Assembly: GCF_007845675.1 (NCBI RefSeq)
Contig: NZ_VOBR01000005.1
Coordinates: 186,001-250,000 of the forward strand
DNA: 64,000 nt
DNA from: Lentzea tibetensis
GTDB taxonomy: Bacteria; Actinomycetota; Actinomycetes; Mycobacteriales; Pseudonocardiaceae
Reading direction: 5' to 3'
Positions 1-10,300 of the stretch are shown in pieces (position 1 is the first letter of the stretch; each line of letters opens with the position of its first letter). A program made the position numbers and the translations under genes. The notes below the pieces were generated by a model that had not been told where the DNA came from, made no database searches, and saw nothing but the letters and a program-made list of their open reading frames with translations.

Positions 1-2321
1 CGCGTCCGCACGTCACCGGTCTCGTGCGTGATCTCCAGCGCTTCCCGCATCCGCTGCCCGGCACCGTCGAGATCGCCCGCGGCGAGCAGGCAGTAGCCGA
101 GGTTCGCGAGCGCGGCGCAGCGCACCTGCGGGTCGCCCGCGGCGAAGTCGACGGCGCTGGTGCACGTGCGGACGGCCTCGTCGAGCCTGCCGAGGTCCGC
201 GAGCGTGCCGCCCATGCGCAGCAGGAAGTTCGCCTGCGCGTGCTTGTCGCCCGCCGCCTGCGCGGCGCGCACCCCGATGCCGCACACGGTGAGCCGCTCG
301 GTGCGGTTGCCGCGCTGGAAGTGGAACGCGTCCAGGCACAGCGCGAGCCGCCACACCCGCTCGTGGTCGCCGATGTCCAGCAGCAGCCGGAGGTTCGCCT
401 CCTCGCGGGCGAGCCAGTCCATCGCGCTCTCCCGCGACGACAGCACCGGGAAGCTCACCGGCGGGTGCGCGACCCTGCCGAACGGCCGGACGTTCTCCGA
501 CAGGTGCTGCCGCGCGGTGTCCGCGACGTGCAGGTAGTAGTCGAACAGCCGGTCCGTGTTGGTCGCGTCCTGCTCGTGTGCGACGAGCCTGCGGGTGAAC
601 AGGCGCACCAGGTCGTGCCGCGAGTACCGGTCCGGCGTGGACTCGTGCAGCAGGCTCGCCCACGCGATGGTCCGCAGGTGGGTGCGCGCGGTGGCGGCGT
701 TGATGTCCAGCAGCGCGGCGGCCGCGTAGCAGTCGAGGTCCGTTCCGGGGTGCAGGCCCAGCCTGCGGAACATCCGCGCCGCGCCCTCCGGCAGTTCGCG
801 GTAGCTGACCGCCAGCGCCGCCTGCACACCGCGGCCCGCTTCCGGCAGCGACAACGCCTCCAGCCTGCCCTGCTCGTCGCGCAGCTCGTCGACCAGCGAC
901 TGGACCGTCCACTTGGGACGGGAGGCCAGTCGGGCGCCCGCGATGCGCAACGCGAGCGGCAGCCGGTCGCACAGCTCGATCAGCTCGGCGATGGCCTCGG
1001 GTTCGGCCTCGACGCGATGCCTGCCCAGTCCGCCCGCGAGCAGTTCCTCGGCCGTGCGGGCGCACAGCGTGTGCACCGGCACGACCGTCGCGCCCTCGGT
1101 CACCACGAGGTCGTCGAGACCGTGCCTGCTGGTCACCAGCACCAGGCAGTTCGCGGACCCCGGCAGCAGCGGCCGGACCTGCTCGACCGAGCGGGCGTTG
1201 TCCAGCACCACCAGGACCCGCCTGGTCGCGACCAGGGAGCGGAACTGGGCGGCGAGGTCGTCGACGTCGTCGGCGATCTGCACGTCCTCGAGGCCGAGCC
1301 CGCGCAGGAACCCGACGAGCGCGGACTTCACGTCGACCGGGTCGGCCTCGTCGAACCCGCGCAGGTCGACGAACAGCTGCCCGTCGGGGAACCCGCCCGC
1401 GACGCGGTGCGCCCAGCGCAGCGCCAGTGCGGTCTTGCCGACACCGGGCGGCCCGATCAGCAGGCCGATCGCCGAGTCGTGGTCGGTGAGGTGCTCGTCC
1501 AGGTTCGCGATCTCGTCGTGGCGGCCGACGAAACCGCGGTGCTCGCGCGGCAGCTGGGCGGGTGCGATGTGGTTGCGCACCAGCGGTTTCGGTGAGCTGG
1601 GCCGGTCGGTCAGCACGGACTGGTTCGCCGCGCGCAGCTCGGGGCCGGGGTCGACGCCCAGCTCGTCTGCGAGCCGGGTCCGCGTGTGGTGGAACAGCTC
1701 GATCGCGTCGGCCTGGCGTCCGGTGCGGTGCAGCGCGAGCATGAGCCGCGCGACCAGCGGCTCGCGCAGCGGGTGCTCGTCGACCGCCTGACGCAGCCCG
1801 GCGACGGCCTCACCCGCGCGTTCGAGGCGGAGCAGCCGTCCGGCCATGTCCTGCACGGCGGTGAGCCGCAGCTCGTCCAGCCGCGCCGACACCGGGTCCG
1901 CGAGCTGGGCGCTGCGCACGTCCGCGAGGAACGGGCCGCGCCACAGCTTCAGCGCGGCGGTGAGCTCCTCGACGGCCTCCTCGTCGCGTTCCTCACGGGT
2001 CGCGGCGGCCACGACGTCCTCGAACGCGAACACGTCCACCGCGCTGCGATCGCCGGTCAGCAGGTAGCCGGGCGCTCGGGTCACGAGCTCCAGGTTCGGG
2101 CCGAGCACCTTGCGCAGCTGCGCGATGTGGCCCTGCAGCGCGGCTTTCGCCCGCGGCGGCGGCGCGCCGTCCCAGACCAGCGACATCAGCCGATCGCCGG
2201 ACACGACCCTGTTCAGCTCGAGCGCCAGCGCGGCGAGAACCGTCCGCCGCTTCGCCGCGCCGAGTGGAACAGGGCCGACACCTGACACCAGCTCGACCGG
2301 GCCGAGGAGGTTCACGCGCAT
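1..2321 (-). CDS. SARP/AfsR-type regulator with NB-ARC and TPR-like region (3' end outside window)
   Basis: Transcriptional activator of the SARP/AfsR class. Reading from the ATG at 2321 the protein begins MRVNLLGPVEL and shows a winged-helix DNA-binding domain (about residues 1-95), a bacterial transcriptional activation domain (about 95-245), then an NB-ARC-type ATPase with the P-loop GPPGVGKT and the downstream LVVLDNA and LVLVTSR motifs, followed by helical TPR-like sequence that runs off the window. A GAAGGA ribosome site lies just upstream of the start. It is divergent from the ESX-associated operon starting at 2459, with 11-bp direct repeats in the shared 137-bp gap, so local control of that operon is the simplest inference. 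The signal that the ATPase/TPR part senses cannot be told from sequence. Confidence 0.9.
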   Translation of the reverse strand, partial: MRVNLLGPVELVSGVGPVPLGAAKRRTVLAALALELNRVVSGDRLMSLVWDGAPPPRAKAALQGHIAQLRKVLGPNLELVTRAPGYLLTGDRSAVDVFAFEDVVAAATREERDEEAVEELTAALKLWRGPFLADVRSAQLADPVSARLDELRLTAVQDMAGRLLRLERAGEAVAGLRQAVDEHPLREPLVARLMLALHRTGRQADAIELFHHTRTRLADELGVDPGPELRAANQSVLTDRPSSPKPLVRNHIAPAQLPREHRGFVGRHDEIANLDEHLTDHDSAIGLLIGPPGVGKTALALRWAHRVAGGFPDGQLFVDLRGFDEADPVDVKSALVGFLRGLGLEDVQIADDVDDLAAQFRSLVATRRVLVVLDNARSVEQVRPLLPGSANCLVLVTSRHGLDDLVVTEGATVVPVHTLCARTAEELLAGGLGRHRVEAEPEAIAELIELCDRLPLALRIAGARLASRPKWTVQSLVDELRDEQGRLEALSLPEAGRGVQAALAVSYRELPEGAARMFRRLGLHPGTDLDCYAAAALLDINAATARTHLRTIAWASLLHESTPDRYSRHDLVRLFTRRLVAHEQDATNTDRLFDYYLHVADTARQHLSENVRPFGRVAHPPVSFPVLSSRESAMDWLAREEANLRLLLDIGDHERVWRLALCLDAFHFQRGNRTERLTVCGIGVRAAQAAGDKHAQANFLLRMGGTLADLGRLDEAVRTCTSAVDFAAGDPQVRCAALANLGYCLLAAGDLDGAGQRMREALEITHETGDVRT

Positions 2322-2386
2322 TGTGGAGTCCTTCGGCGGTAGGACATGAGCTCGCCTCAAATCTTGGCACACGAGCGGGAAGTCGA

Positions 2387-2415
2387 CATTGGGGGCACGT
2401 TGGCGGGACGTTGGC
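2387..2415 (+). promoter_or_regulatory. Candidate SARP operator: three heptamers at 11-bp spacing
   Basis: Heptamers CATTGGG (2387), CGTTGGC (2398) and CGTTGGC (2409) are spaced exactly 11 bp apart, the one-turn direct-repeat layout that SARP regulators bind. A possible -10 element (AAGCAT, 2425-2430) starts nine bases after the last heptamer and the first operon gene starts at 2459. The divergent neighbour is a SARP gene. Two of three heptamers are identical; the first matches at five of seven positions. Binding is inferred. Confidence 0.6.
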
Positions 2416-2458
2416 GGTTCACCGAAGCATGAGAGCGATTCCAGGGGAGAGGAACCTC

Positions 2459-2830
2459 ATGTACCTCGTGAACGGCGAACGGGTCGCACTCAGCGAGTCC
2501 GTGTCCTCCGGCAAGGTGACGCTCGACCCGGCCACCGGCGAAGAGCTGCGCAAAACGCTCGCCGAGCAGATCGACCAGGTCGACTCGTGGCTGGAGCGCG
2601 CCGGGCGTCTCTCCCGCCCGGCACCGCTGGGCGCCAACCCGGTGAGCGACGCGATGACCTCCAAGTTCGCCGGCCGGGCCGAGGGCGACTATCACTCGTT
2701 CGTGAACATTCTCACTGCCTACCGGACCGTGCTGGAGCAGACCGAGCGGTCGATCAGCACCGCCGTCGAGAACTTCGTCCAGATCGATGACGACCACCGC
2801 GCCGAGATGAACAAGCTCAGCGGCAGCTGA
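2459..2830 (+). CDS. ESX-associated small helical protein (ESAT-6/WXG100-like)
   Basis: A 123-residue protein starting MYLVNGERV. The ATG at 2459 is chosen over the upstream in-frame ATG at 2429 because a GGGGAGAGG ribosome site lies directly before it. After a short beta-like head the sequence is predicted mostly helical, with two amphipathic stretches (roughly residues 25-50 and 75-120) compatible with a helical hairpin. No clear WXG motif and no signal peptide are visible. It is the first gene of an operon with PPE-like, EspG-like and WXG-type genes, so a role as an ESX (type VII) substrate or partner is inferred from context and size rather than from a diagnostic motif. Confidence 0.7.
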   Translation: MYLVNGERVALSESVSSGKVTLDPATGEELRKTLAEQIDQVDSWLERAGRLSRPAPLGANPVSDAMTSKFAGRAEGDYHSFVNILTAYRTVLEQTERSISTAVENFVQIDDDHRAEMNKLSGS

Positions 2831-2855
2831 CCAACCCGAATCGAGAACACCGGTC

Positions 2856-4367
2856 ATGGCCCCGACCCAGAACGAAGAAGAGATCGAGACGGTGCTGCAC
2901 GACGCCCAGAACTGGGCCGCGCGGTCGCACCAGGACCTCTACACCGCAGTGCACAACAACAACGACCCCGGCCAGGCAGGCGAGATCGGGTCGGAGTGGG
3001 GCCAGTTCGGCTCCGAGATGACCGAGGCCGCGCAGCTCATCGCGGACCGCGTCACGGCGACCGAGAGCGGCTGGACCGGCGAGGCCGCCGACAGCGCCCG
3101 CGCCGCGATCAAGCTGTTGTCCGACTGGGTCACCGAGACCGCCGAGACCGCGGTCGAGGTCGGCAACCGCGTCGCGGACCAGGGCCGCGTCATGGCCACC
3201 GCGCGGGCCAACATGCCGGAACCCGTGCTGTTCCAGTGGGACGCGGCCACCCAGATGCTCTCCGCACCCGGCCTCGGCGCGTTCGTCGCGTCGGCCGCCG
3301 ACGTGCAGGCGGCCAACGAGCAGGCCCGCGGCGCCCACGAGCAGGCCGTGGCGGTGATGAACGCGATGGAGCAGGAGTCCAGGAACGTCGACCGGACCAC
3401 GCCCGTGTTCAAGCCGCCGTTCAACCCGGTGACCGGGGAGACCGAGGAGCCCGTCGTCGCGATGGCGCGCACCTCCGGCGTGTCGCTCGCGGGTGCCTCC
3501 GCGGGCCCTGCCCCGGCGGCGCGTCCGGACGGGTTCACCGCGTCTGGTGCCGATGGCGGAACGGGTGGCGCCGGAACCGGCCCCGCTGCCGGCTCTGGAC
3601 CGGGTGCCGTCGCCGCGAATCCCGGTACGGGTACCGGAACCGCTTGGCAGGCCTCCAACGCCCCCGCGGCCGCCGGGTACCCGTCGGGCTCCGGCGCGCC
3701 GAGTCAGTGGCAGTCCGGCTCGACGGACCACACGACCGCGGCAGCCGCCACGTACCAGCCGGCCGCGCCCCCGATGCCGACGTCGCACGGCTACCCGAGC
3801 GGGACCATGCCGACCAGCACGGGCGGCATGACGTGGGACCCCACGACCGGCCAGCCCACCGGCTTCGGGACCGGCAAGAACACCCCGGCTCCCGGCGCAC
3901 CCGGTGCCGTGCCCCCCGGCAAGATGCCGGGGAACTTCGGCCCCGGTGGCCCAGGCGGCCCCGGCCTCACCGGCGGAGCAGGCGGTTCGGGTGGCGGAGC
4001 CGGTGGCGCGGGCGCGAAGGGTGCCTTCGGCGGTGCGGGCGCGTTCGGTTCGGGCGCACTGGGAGGCGCGGGCGGACCGGGTGGCGCTGTCACCCAGCCC
4101 GGCGGCTCGACCGGCACCCTCCAGCCGGGCCAGCAGCAGGCGATGGCCCGCGGTGGCGCGGCGCCCGTGGGGCCGGGAGCCGCCGGTGCGGCAGGCGCCG
4201 CGGGTGCGCCGATGGGTGGCGCGCCCGGTGCCGGCCGAGGCGAGGAGGACAAGGAGCACAGGTCCGCCTCCTACATCATGTCCGGCGATCTCTTCGAGGT
4301 CCCCGGCGAGAACCTGCCGCCCGCCGTGATCGGTGGCGCCAAGAAGAAGAAAGAGCAGGACCAGTGA
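2856..4367 (+). CDS. PPE-like, glycine/proline-rich ESX-associated protein
   Basis: A 503-residue protein. Residues 1-180 form a long-helix domain with a WTGEAADSAR motif (a WxG-type turn near residue 70), typical of WXG100/PPE proteins that travel through type VII secretion as helical-bundle heterodimers. Residues about 200-455 are low-complexity Gly/Ala/Pro/Thr sequence. The tail (about 470-503) becomes ordered and charged again, containing YIMSGDLFEVPGENLPP and ending in a lysine-rich segment. The stop overlaps the start of the next gene by four bases (GTGA), suggesting translational coupling to the EspG-like chaperone, the usual partner of PPE proteins. No signal peptide or membrane segment. 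Confidence 0.75.
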   Translation: MAPTQNEEEIETVLHDAQNWAARSHQDLYTAVHNNNDPGQAGEIGSEWGQFGSEMTEAAQLIADRVTATESGWTGEAADSARAAIKLLSDWVTETAETAVEVGNRVADQGRVMATARANMPEPVLFQWDAATQMLSAPGLGAFVASAADVQAANEQARGAHEQAVAVMNAMEQESRNVDRTTPVFKPPFNPVTGETEEPVVAMARTSGVSLAGASAGPAPAARPDGFTASGADGGTGGAGTGPAAGSGPGAVAANPGTGTGTAWQASNAPAAAGYPSGSGAPSQWQSGSTDHTTAAAATYQPAAPPMPTSHGYPSGTMPTSTGGMTWDPTTGQPTGFGTGKNTPAPGAPGAVPPGKMPGNFGPGGPGGPGLTGGAGGSGGGAGGAGAKGAFGGAGAFGSGALGGAGGPGGAVTQPGGSTGTLQPGQQQAMARGGAAPVGPGAAGAAGAAGAPMGGAPGAGRGEEDKEHRSASYIMSGDLFEVPGENLPPAVIGGAKKKKEQDQ

Positions 4368-5119
4368 TCACTCCGGACTACCTGCTGACACCGGTGCAGC
4401 TCGACTTCCTGTGGCACGACCTCGGGCTGGGCAGACTGCCCTACCCGCTGGACGTGCCGAGCGTCGGCGGCACCGAGGAGGAACGAACGCGGCGGCGTCA
4501 CGACGTGCTCGACGGCCTGCAGCACAACGGCGAACTGCACGACCTGCTGCGGCTGCTGGCCGAGCACGAGGTGTCGGTCGACGCGGTGGCGAGCATCGAC
4601 CGTCCGGTGCGGGCGATCGCGGCATCGGACGGGTCGCGCGCGGTGCTCGCGGTGATCGACAGCGACCAGGTCGGCCTGCTGGAGATCCGGCCCACCGCGC
4701 TGGCGAGGTCGATCGTCGAGGTGCTGCCGTCGGGGACCGCGGGCCAGGGCAACGCGCTGTCGATGCGGCTGGACTCGTTGCGGCAGGCCGTCGACCTGCA
4801 CGAGGACCCGCCGGAGTCCGACGACCCGTGGGGTGACGACGACCTGGACGAAAGGCAGGCGCTGCAACGGGTCGGCCTGTCCGCCAAGGACGCCGCGCAG
4901 ATCAGCGAGCTGGCCGCGAACCGCGTCGCGGGCGGGCAGTTCGGCGTCACGCGCGGCACGTCGCAGTTCACGTCCGACCGGGCCGGGGTGACGATCAACT
5001 GGTTCGACACCCCCCAGGGCCGCTACCTGATGGTCCACGAGGACGGCTGGCTGAGCCTCTCGCCGACCGACAACGACCGCATCGCGAACCGCATCGACTC
5101 GCTGCTGGCAGCGGGCTGA
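4364..5119 (+). CDS. EspG-family ESX chaperone-like protein
   Basis: A 251-residue protein beginning at a GTG (VITPDYLLTP) that overlaps the upstream PPE-like gene by four bases. The opening pattern, in which the first strand leads to a conserved FLWHDLGLG-PYPL segment, and the alternating strand/helix layout match the EspG family of actinobacteria. EspG proteins are cytosolic chaperones that bind the hydrophobic tip of PPE proteins and keep them secretion-competent. The ending DGWLSLSPTDNDRIANRIDSLL, in which a short strand is followed by a terminal helix, is also typical. No signal peptide. The adjacent, translationally coupled PPE-like gene supports the assignment. Confidence 0.8.
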   Translation: MITPDYLLTPVQLDFLWHDLGLGRLPYPLDVPSVGGTEEERTRRRHDVLDGLQHNGELHDLLRLLAEHEVSVDAVASIDRPVRAIAASDGSRAVLAVIDSDQVGLLEIRPTALARSIVEVLPSGTAGQGNALSMRLDSLRQAVDLHEDPPESDDPWGDDDLDERQALQRVGLSAKDAAQISELAANRVAGGQFGVTRGTSQFTSDRAGVTINWFDTPQGRYLMVHEDGWLSLSPTDNDRIANRIDSLLAAG

Positions 5120-5135
5120 GGAACAGAAGGCTGCC

Positions 5136-5648
5136 GTGAACCCGATCAACCCGACGCAATGGCTAGAGGAGTACGAGGCGCGCCTCGCCGACCTCAAGCA
5201 GAAGTCCGAGGACCTGCAGGAGAACTTCGCCTCGGCCAGCGCCACCGCGTCCAGCAGGGACGGCGCGGTGACCGTGACCGTCGGCCCCAACGGCGGCCTG
5301 CAGAACCTGCAGCTCGGGCATCGCGCCGTCGAGCTCGGCGCGCCGCGGCTCACCGCGTTGATCCTGGAGACCGCCCGCATCGCCCAGAAGCAGGCCGCGG
5401 GCAAGGTGCTGGAGGTCTTCCGGCCGCTCGGTGAGGGCACCGAGGCGATGTCCATGGTCATGGACGCGATCCCGGACGACGAGGACGTCGATGGCGACAC
5501 CGCGTTCGACGAGATCGACGAGCCGGAACCCGAGCCCGCACCCGCTCCGCCGGTGTACCGCCCGGCCGCGACGGCCCCGCAGGCACCGCGCCCCGTGCGC
5601 AGGGCACGTCCCGCCGACGACGAGGAAGACGAGAACCAGCCGTGGTGA
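5136..5648 (+). CDS. YbaB/EbfC-family protein
   Basis: A 170-residue protein with a GTG start. Residues about 1-110 show the YbaB/EbfC pattern: an N-terminal helix (WLEEYEARLADLKQKSEDL), a two-strand hairpin (AVTVTVGPNGGLQNLQL), then a long second helix. YbaB proteins are small dimeric nucleoid-associated DNA binders, but a variant with an acidic/proline-rich tail, as here from about residue 115, is common next to ESX-type genes in actinomycetes, where its job is unknown. A related gene lies in the second ESX-like module (50432-50944), so the pairing with WXG-type proteins recurs within this window. Confidence 0.8.
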   Translation: MNPINPTQWLEEYEARLADLKQKSEDLQENFASASATASSRDGAVTVTVGPNGGLQNLQLGHRAVELGAPRLTALILETARIAQKQAAGKVLEVFRPLGEGTEAMSMVMDAIPDDEDVDGDTAFDEIDEPEPEPAPAPPVYRPAATAPQAPRPVRRARPADDEEDENQPW

Positions 5649-5667
5649 CCGGAAAGCAGGAACAGCG

Positions 5668-7365
5668 ATGACCGAAACCCCGCTCCCCTCCCCTCCGGGC
5701 ATGAACATCACGGAGGAGAACAAGTTCAAGGGCTCGCTGTTCATCGACGCGTACGCCAACCTGATCGACGGGATCAGCAAGGACGCCGAGACCGAGACCG
5801 AGAAGGCTCTCGACATCACGTTCAACGCCATCGGTGCGGCGGCGTCGACGGTGATGCTGGTCATCGACCCGCTCGGCAGCTTGATCGGCGCGGGCATCGG
5901 CTGGCTCATCGAGCACGTCAGCTTCCTGCGTGACGCGCTCAACCAGCTGATGGGCAACCCGGAGGAGATCCAGGCCAACGTCGAGGCGACCAAGGCCAAG
6001 GCCGCCGAGCTGCGCGTGCTGGCCGAGGACCACAAGGGCGGCCTGGCGACGTTCGACGGCTGGTCAGGGCAGTCGTCGGAGAACTTCAAGTCGAGCATGG
6101 ACACCATGGGCGCCGAGCTCGACGAGCTCGCCAACGCGGTGGAGACCAAGGCCAAGATCGTCGCGATCATGGGCATGCTGGTCACGGTCCTGCGCGACAT
6201 CGTCCGCGACCTGATCGCCCAGCTGCTCGGTTCGCTGATCGGCGGCGCGCTGATCGCGGCCGCCACCATGATCCCCACGTTCGGCGCGTCCATCCCCGCC
6301 TTCATCGGCTTCGCGGTCGGCAAGGCGGTCGCGCTCGGCACGAACATCGCCGCTCGGGTCTCCAGGGTCATCGCGGCGCTCGGCAGGCTGATGGGCCGGA
6401 TCGGCAAGCTCGACGACGTCATGGCGAAGATCAGCAAGGGCTGGGACCGCTTCGACAACGCCGCCGACGTGGCCGAGGTCAGCTACGAGGGCTACAAGGC
6501 GGCCGACGACGTCGACGACGCCATCGACAAGGGCCTCAAGGACGACGAGGCCAACGACAAGGTCACCGACGCCAACGACAAGGCGAAGGAGGCGTCCGAC
6601 AAGTACCAGTCGGCGAAGGACGCCGAGGCCAAGGCGGCCGAGGACGCGAAGAAGGCCAACGAGGCGCTGAACGCGGCGGGCGACAAGGTCAGCGCCGCGG
6701 CCGACGAGGTCAACCGCGCCGCCGAGTCCGGTGACCAGGCCAAGTACGACGCGGCCAAGGCGAAGTACGACGCCGCCAAGGCCGAAGCGGCCGACGCGGC
6801 CGCCACGGCGGCTCGCGAGTCCAAGGAGCTGAGCGACGCCGCCAAGAACAGCTACGACACCCTCCAGGCGTCGAAGCCGGCGGACGACGCGGCGAAGGCG
6901 GCGTACGACGAGTACCTGAAGAACTCCGGCGGCACCGCCAACCCGGACCTCACCGCCAAGAACGACGCGGCCAAGGCGGCCAACGAGTCCTACGAGAAGG
7001 CGAACGCGGACTTCGCGGCGAAGAACGCGGCGGCGGCCGAGGCCAACGCCAAGGCGTTCGCATCCGGTTCGGACGCCGACATCAAGGCGGCCGAACAGGC
7101 GTCGAAGACGGCCGAGAGCGCGGGCAAGACCGTGGAGTCCGCGGCCGACCACGCCAAGACCACCGGCGAGGCGGCCAAGCAGGCCTACGAGCAGGCGGGC
7201 GGCGGCACCGGTGTGCCCGCGTCCAACTCGCCGAGCGATCCGCTGAAGCACGCTCAGGACGTGAACAACAGCGTCGGCCTCGGTGACGCGTTCGAAGGCG
7301 ACGCGTTCATGGGCGGGTTCGGCAAGTCGGGGCCGCAGACAAACGGCCCCTCCGTGCAGGTCTGA
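5668..7365 (+). CDS. WXG100-type ESX-associated protein with Ala-rich coiled-coil tail
   Basis: A 565-residue protein. Residues about 20-180 contain a hydrophobic stretch (GSLIGAGIGWLIEHV), then paired helices with a GWSGQSSENF turn, a WXG-type motif. Residues about 175-240 hold a second hydrophobic region with GSLIGGALIAAATMIP, which could insert into a membrane. The rest (about 275-510) is highly charged Ala/Lys/Asp/Glu heptad-like coiled coil ending in a short Gly/Pro tail. The N-terminal half is clearly related to the 358-residue protein at 49060-50136 (shared GWLIEHV-FLR and VRDI segments). It sits immediately before the giant effector gene and may be its secretion partner; that is inference. 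Confidence 0.75.
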   Translation: MTETPLPSPPGMNITEENKFKGSLFIDAYANLIDGISKDAETETEKALDITFNAIGAAASTVMLVIDPLGSLIGAGIGWLIEHVSFLRDALNQLMGNPEEIQANVEATKAKAAELRVLAEDHKGGLATFDGWSGQSSENFKSSMDTMGAELDELANAVETKAKIVAIMGMLVTVLRDIVRDLIAQLLGSLIGGALIAAATMIPTFGASIPAFIGFAVGKAVALGTNIAARVSRVIAALGRLMGRIGKLDDVMAKISKGWDRFDNAADVAEVSYEGYKAADDVDDAIDKGLKDDEANDKVTDANDKAKEASDKYQSAKDAEAKAAEDAKKANEALNAAGDKVSAAADEVNRAAESGDQAKYDAAKAKYDAAKAEAADAAATAARESKELSDAAKNSYDTLQASKPADDAAKAAYDEYLKNSGGTANPDLTAKNDAAKAANESYEKANADFAAKNAAAAEANAKAFASGSDADIKAAEQASKTAESAGKTVESAADHAKTTGEAAKQAYEQAGGGTGVPASNSPSDPLKHAQDVNNSVGLGDAFEGDAFMGGFGKSGPQTNGPSVQV

Positions 7366-7389
7366 CGCTTCAACTGGAGAAAAACGCTC

Positions 7390-10300
7390 ATGGCCAAGGG
7401 GAACGCCAATCCCAACCCGTCGCCGTCGGGCAACCCGAACGCGAACCCGGCGCCGCCACCCCCGGCGCCGCCCGCGGGGATCGGCACGGGAGGCCCCACC
7501 GGCAACTCCGGGTTCTCCATGAGCGACTCGTCGATGTCGGGACTGCAGAGCAAGGCGGGTGACCTGCAGTCCCGGCTGTCGACCATCTCCGGCGGCCTGC
7601 GCGGCCTCAACCTCGGCACGAACTCACTGGGCCCCATCGGCCTGTTCGCCGTGCCCTCCCTCAACGCCTCCAACGACAACGCGATCGCCCAGGCCGACCG
7701 CGGCGCCAAGGCGTTCGGCGACGTGCAGGCGGGGTTGAAGGCCACCGCCAACACGGCCGTCAGCACGGACACGAACAACTCGTCGTCCATCAAGTCGATC
7801 GACACGTCCACCAACTACAAGCCGCCGCCCAACGGCGGCGTGAACGTGCCGGTCGCGCCCCGGCCCGGCGGGCCCAACGTGTCCGCGCCGCCTGTCGTGC
7901 CCGGTGGACCGGTCGGTGGGCCCGGTGGTGTCAAGGGGCCCGGCGGTCCCAACGTCTCCCAGACGCCGAACATCAAGGGCGGCCCGGTTGGCACGCCCAG
8001 CGGTGTCAAGGGACCCGGTGGTCCCAACGTTTCTCAGGCACCCAACATCAAGGGCGGCCCTGTTGGTGCGCCCAGTGGTGTGCAGGGGCCCGGCGGGCCC
8101 AACGTGTCCCAGGCACCGAACGTCAAGGGCGGCGGCCCCGTCGGTGCGCCTGGTGGCGTGAAGGGGCCTGGTGGGCCTGGTGTGTCGGCACCTCCTGTTG
8201 TCGGTGCGGGTGGTGTGCCTGGCGGGAAGCCCGGTGCCGCTCCCGGTGGCAAGGGTGTGGGGCCGATCCCGAACGTTTCCGGTGCCACCGGTGGGATTCC
8301 CGGTGGCAAGCCGGGGACCGGGCCGGTGGGTGGCCCGGTCGGGGCGGTGCCCGCGGTGTCGGGTGGGACGAACGCCCCTGGTGGCAAGCCCGGTGCTCCT
8401 GGTGGGAAGGGCGTGGGTCCGGTGCCCACGTTGCCCGGTGCCGCGAACGCTGTTCCCGGTGGGAAGCCCGGTATTCCGGGGCCTGGCGCTCCCGGTGCGC
8501 CCGGCGTGGCGCCTGGTGTCGGTGGCAAGTCCGGTGGTGTTCCGGGTGTTCCCGGTGCCGCTCCGGGTGTTCCGGGTGTTCCGGGTGCCAAGCCCGGTGT
8601 GACTCCCACTGCTCCGGGGCCGCAGAGCGCGGTGACGTCGCCCTCCGCGGGCGGCCCGCGCAACATCTCCTCCGCGCTGGGGGCCGGGGTGGCTCCCCCG
8701 GCCGCGAACGCCGGTGTCGCCCCGCCCATGGCGCCGGGCGCGAGTCCGGCCGCCGGCGCTACCGGCGACAGGTCCAGCAAGTTCGTCGCGCCCGGCACCG
8801 GCAAGGGCGTCTTCGACGCACCCAAGCCGCCCACGCCCGACAGCACCATCACCAAGGCTCCGCCCGGCTCGGCGTCCACCCCGCCCCCGGCTCCCAAGCC
8901 GGGTGGCGTGACGCCTCCGTCCACTCCGGGTGTCCCTGGTGCCACTTCCCCCGCTCCTGGTGCCACTTCCCCGGCGCCTGGTGCGCAGAGCGCGGTGACG
9001 ACGCCGTCGACCGGCGGCCCGCGCGGCGGCGTCACCCCGGCGCCGAACCCGGCCGTGAGCCCGGCGGCGAACGCCGGTGTCGCTCCGCCCATGGCGCCGG
9101 GCGCGAGTCCGGCCGCCGGGGCTGGTGGCGACAGGTCCAGCAAGTTCGTCGCGCCCGGCACCGGCAAGGGTGTGTTCGACGCACCCAAGCCGCCCACGCC
9201 GGACAGCACCATCACCAAGGCTCCGCCGAGCTCGCCGTCCGTCCCGCAGGCGGCACCGCCCAACGCGAACACGGCGCCGCCGCCCGTGCAGTCGCGGCCC
9301 CGACCAGCCGCTCCGCCGGTCAACACGCCGCCGGTCAACGCTCCCAACCTGAACACACCGCCGGCCAACTCGCCCAGCGCGAACATCCCGCCGACGAGTG
9401 CCCCACCGGCCGCCCCCAGCACGAACGCGAACACGACGCCACCGGCGACCACGCCCAACCCCAGCGCGGCACCGCCACCCGTGCAGTCGCGGCCCGCGCC
9501 GGTCAACCCGCCGGTCGCTGCACCGAACCCGAACGCACCCTCGGTCAACCCGCCAGCCACCAATGCCCCGCCGGTCAGCGCACCGGCAGCCAACGCGCCC
9601 GCAGTCAACCCGCCGGGCACCAACGTGCCTCCGGTCAATGCACCGGGCACCAACGCGCCCGGCACCAACGCGCCACCGGTGAACACGCCAGCCACCAACA
9701 CGCCGTCCGTCAACACACCGAACACGCCGTCGGTCAACGCTCCCAACGTGAACACCCCGCCGGTGAACACGCCGGCTACCAACGCACCCTCGATCAACAC
9801 ACCGAACACGGCGCCGCCGGCGACCACGCCCAACCCCAACGCGGCACCGCCGCCCGTGCAGTCGCGGCCAGCACCGGCCAACCCGCCGAACACGAACGCA
9901 CCCGCAGTCAATCCGCCAGCGAGCAACGCGCCGCCCATCAACGCACCGGCCGCCAACACGCCCGCAGTCAACCCGCCGGGCACCAACGTGCCGCCCGTCA
10001 ACCCGCCCGGCACCAACGCGCCGCCCGTCAACCCACCGGGCACCAACGTGCCACCGGTCAACACGCCCGGCACGAACGCGCCGCCCGCGGGCGCCCCGCC
10101 GGTGTCCGCACCTCCGGTCTCCGCACCTCCGGCCAACACCGGCGTCACGCCGGACATCGCCGTCGCGCCACCGGTCATGACGCGCCCCGCGCCGGGCACC
10201 AGCAGGGGCATCAACACGGGCGCGAACCCCGGCACGTCCGTCAACCCGCCGGTCAACGTCATCCCGGCGACCAGTCCGGCCGCGGCGCCGTACCAGGCGC

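Noticed and set aside
24-1595. Plus-strand open frame of 523 codons at the window start
   Set aside because: The minus strand here encodes a clear SARP/NB-ARC protein; the plus-strand translation has no recognisable features.
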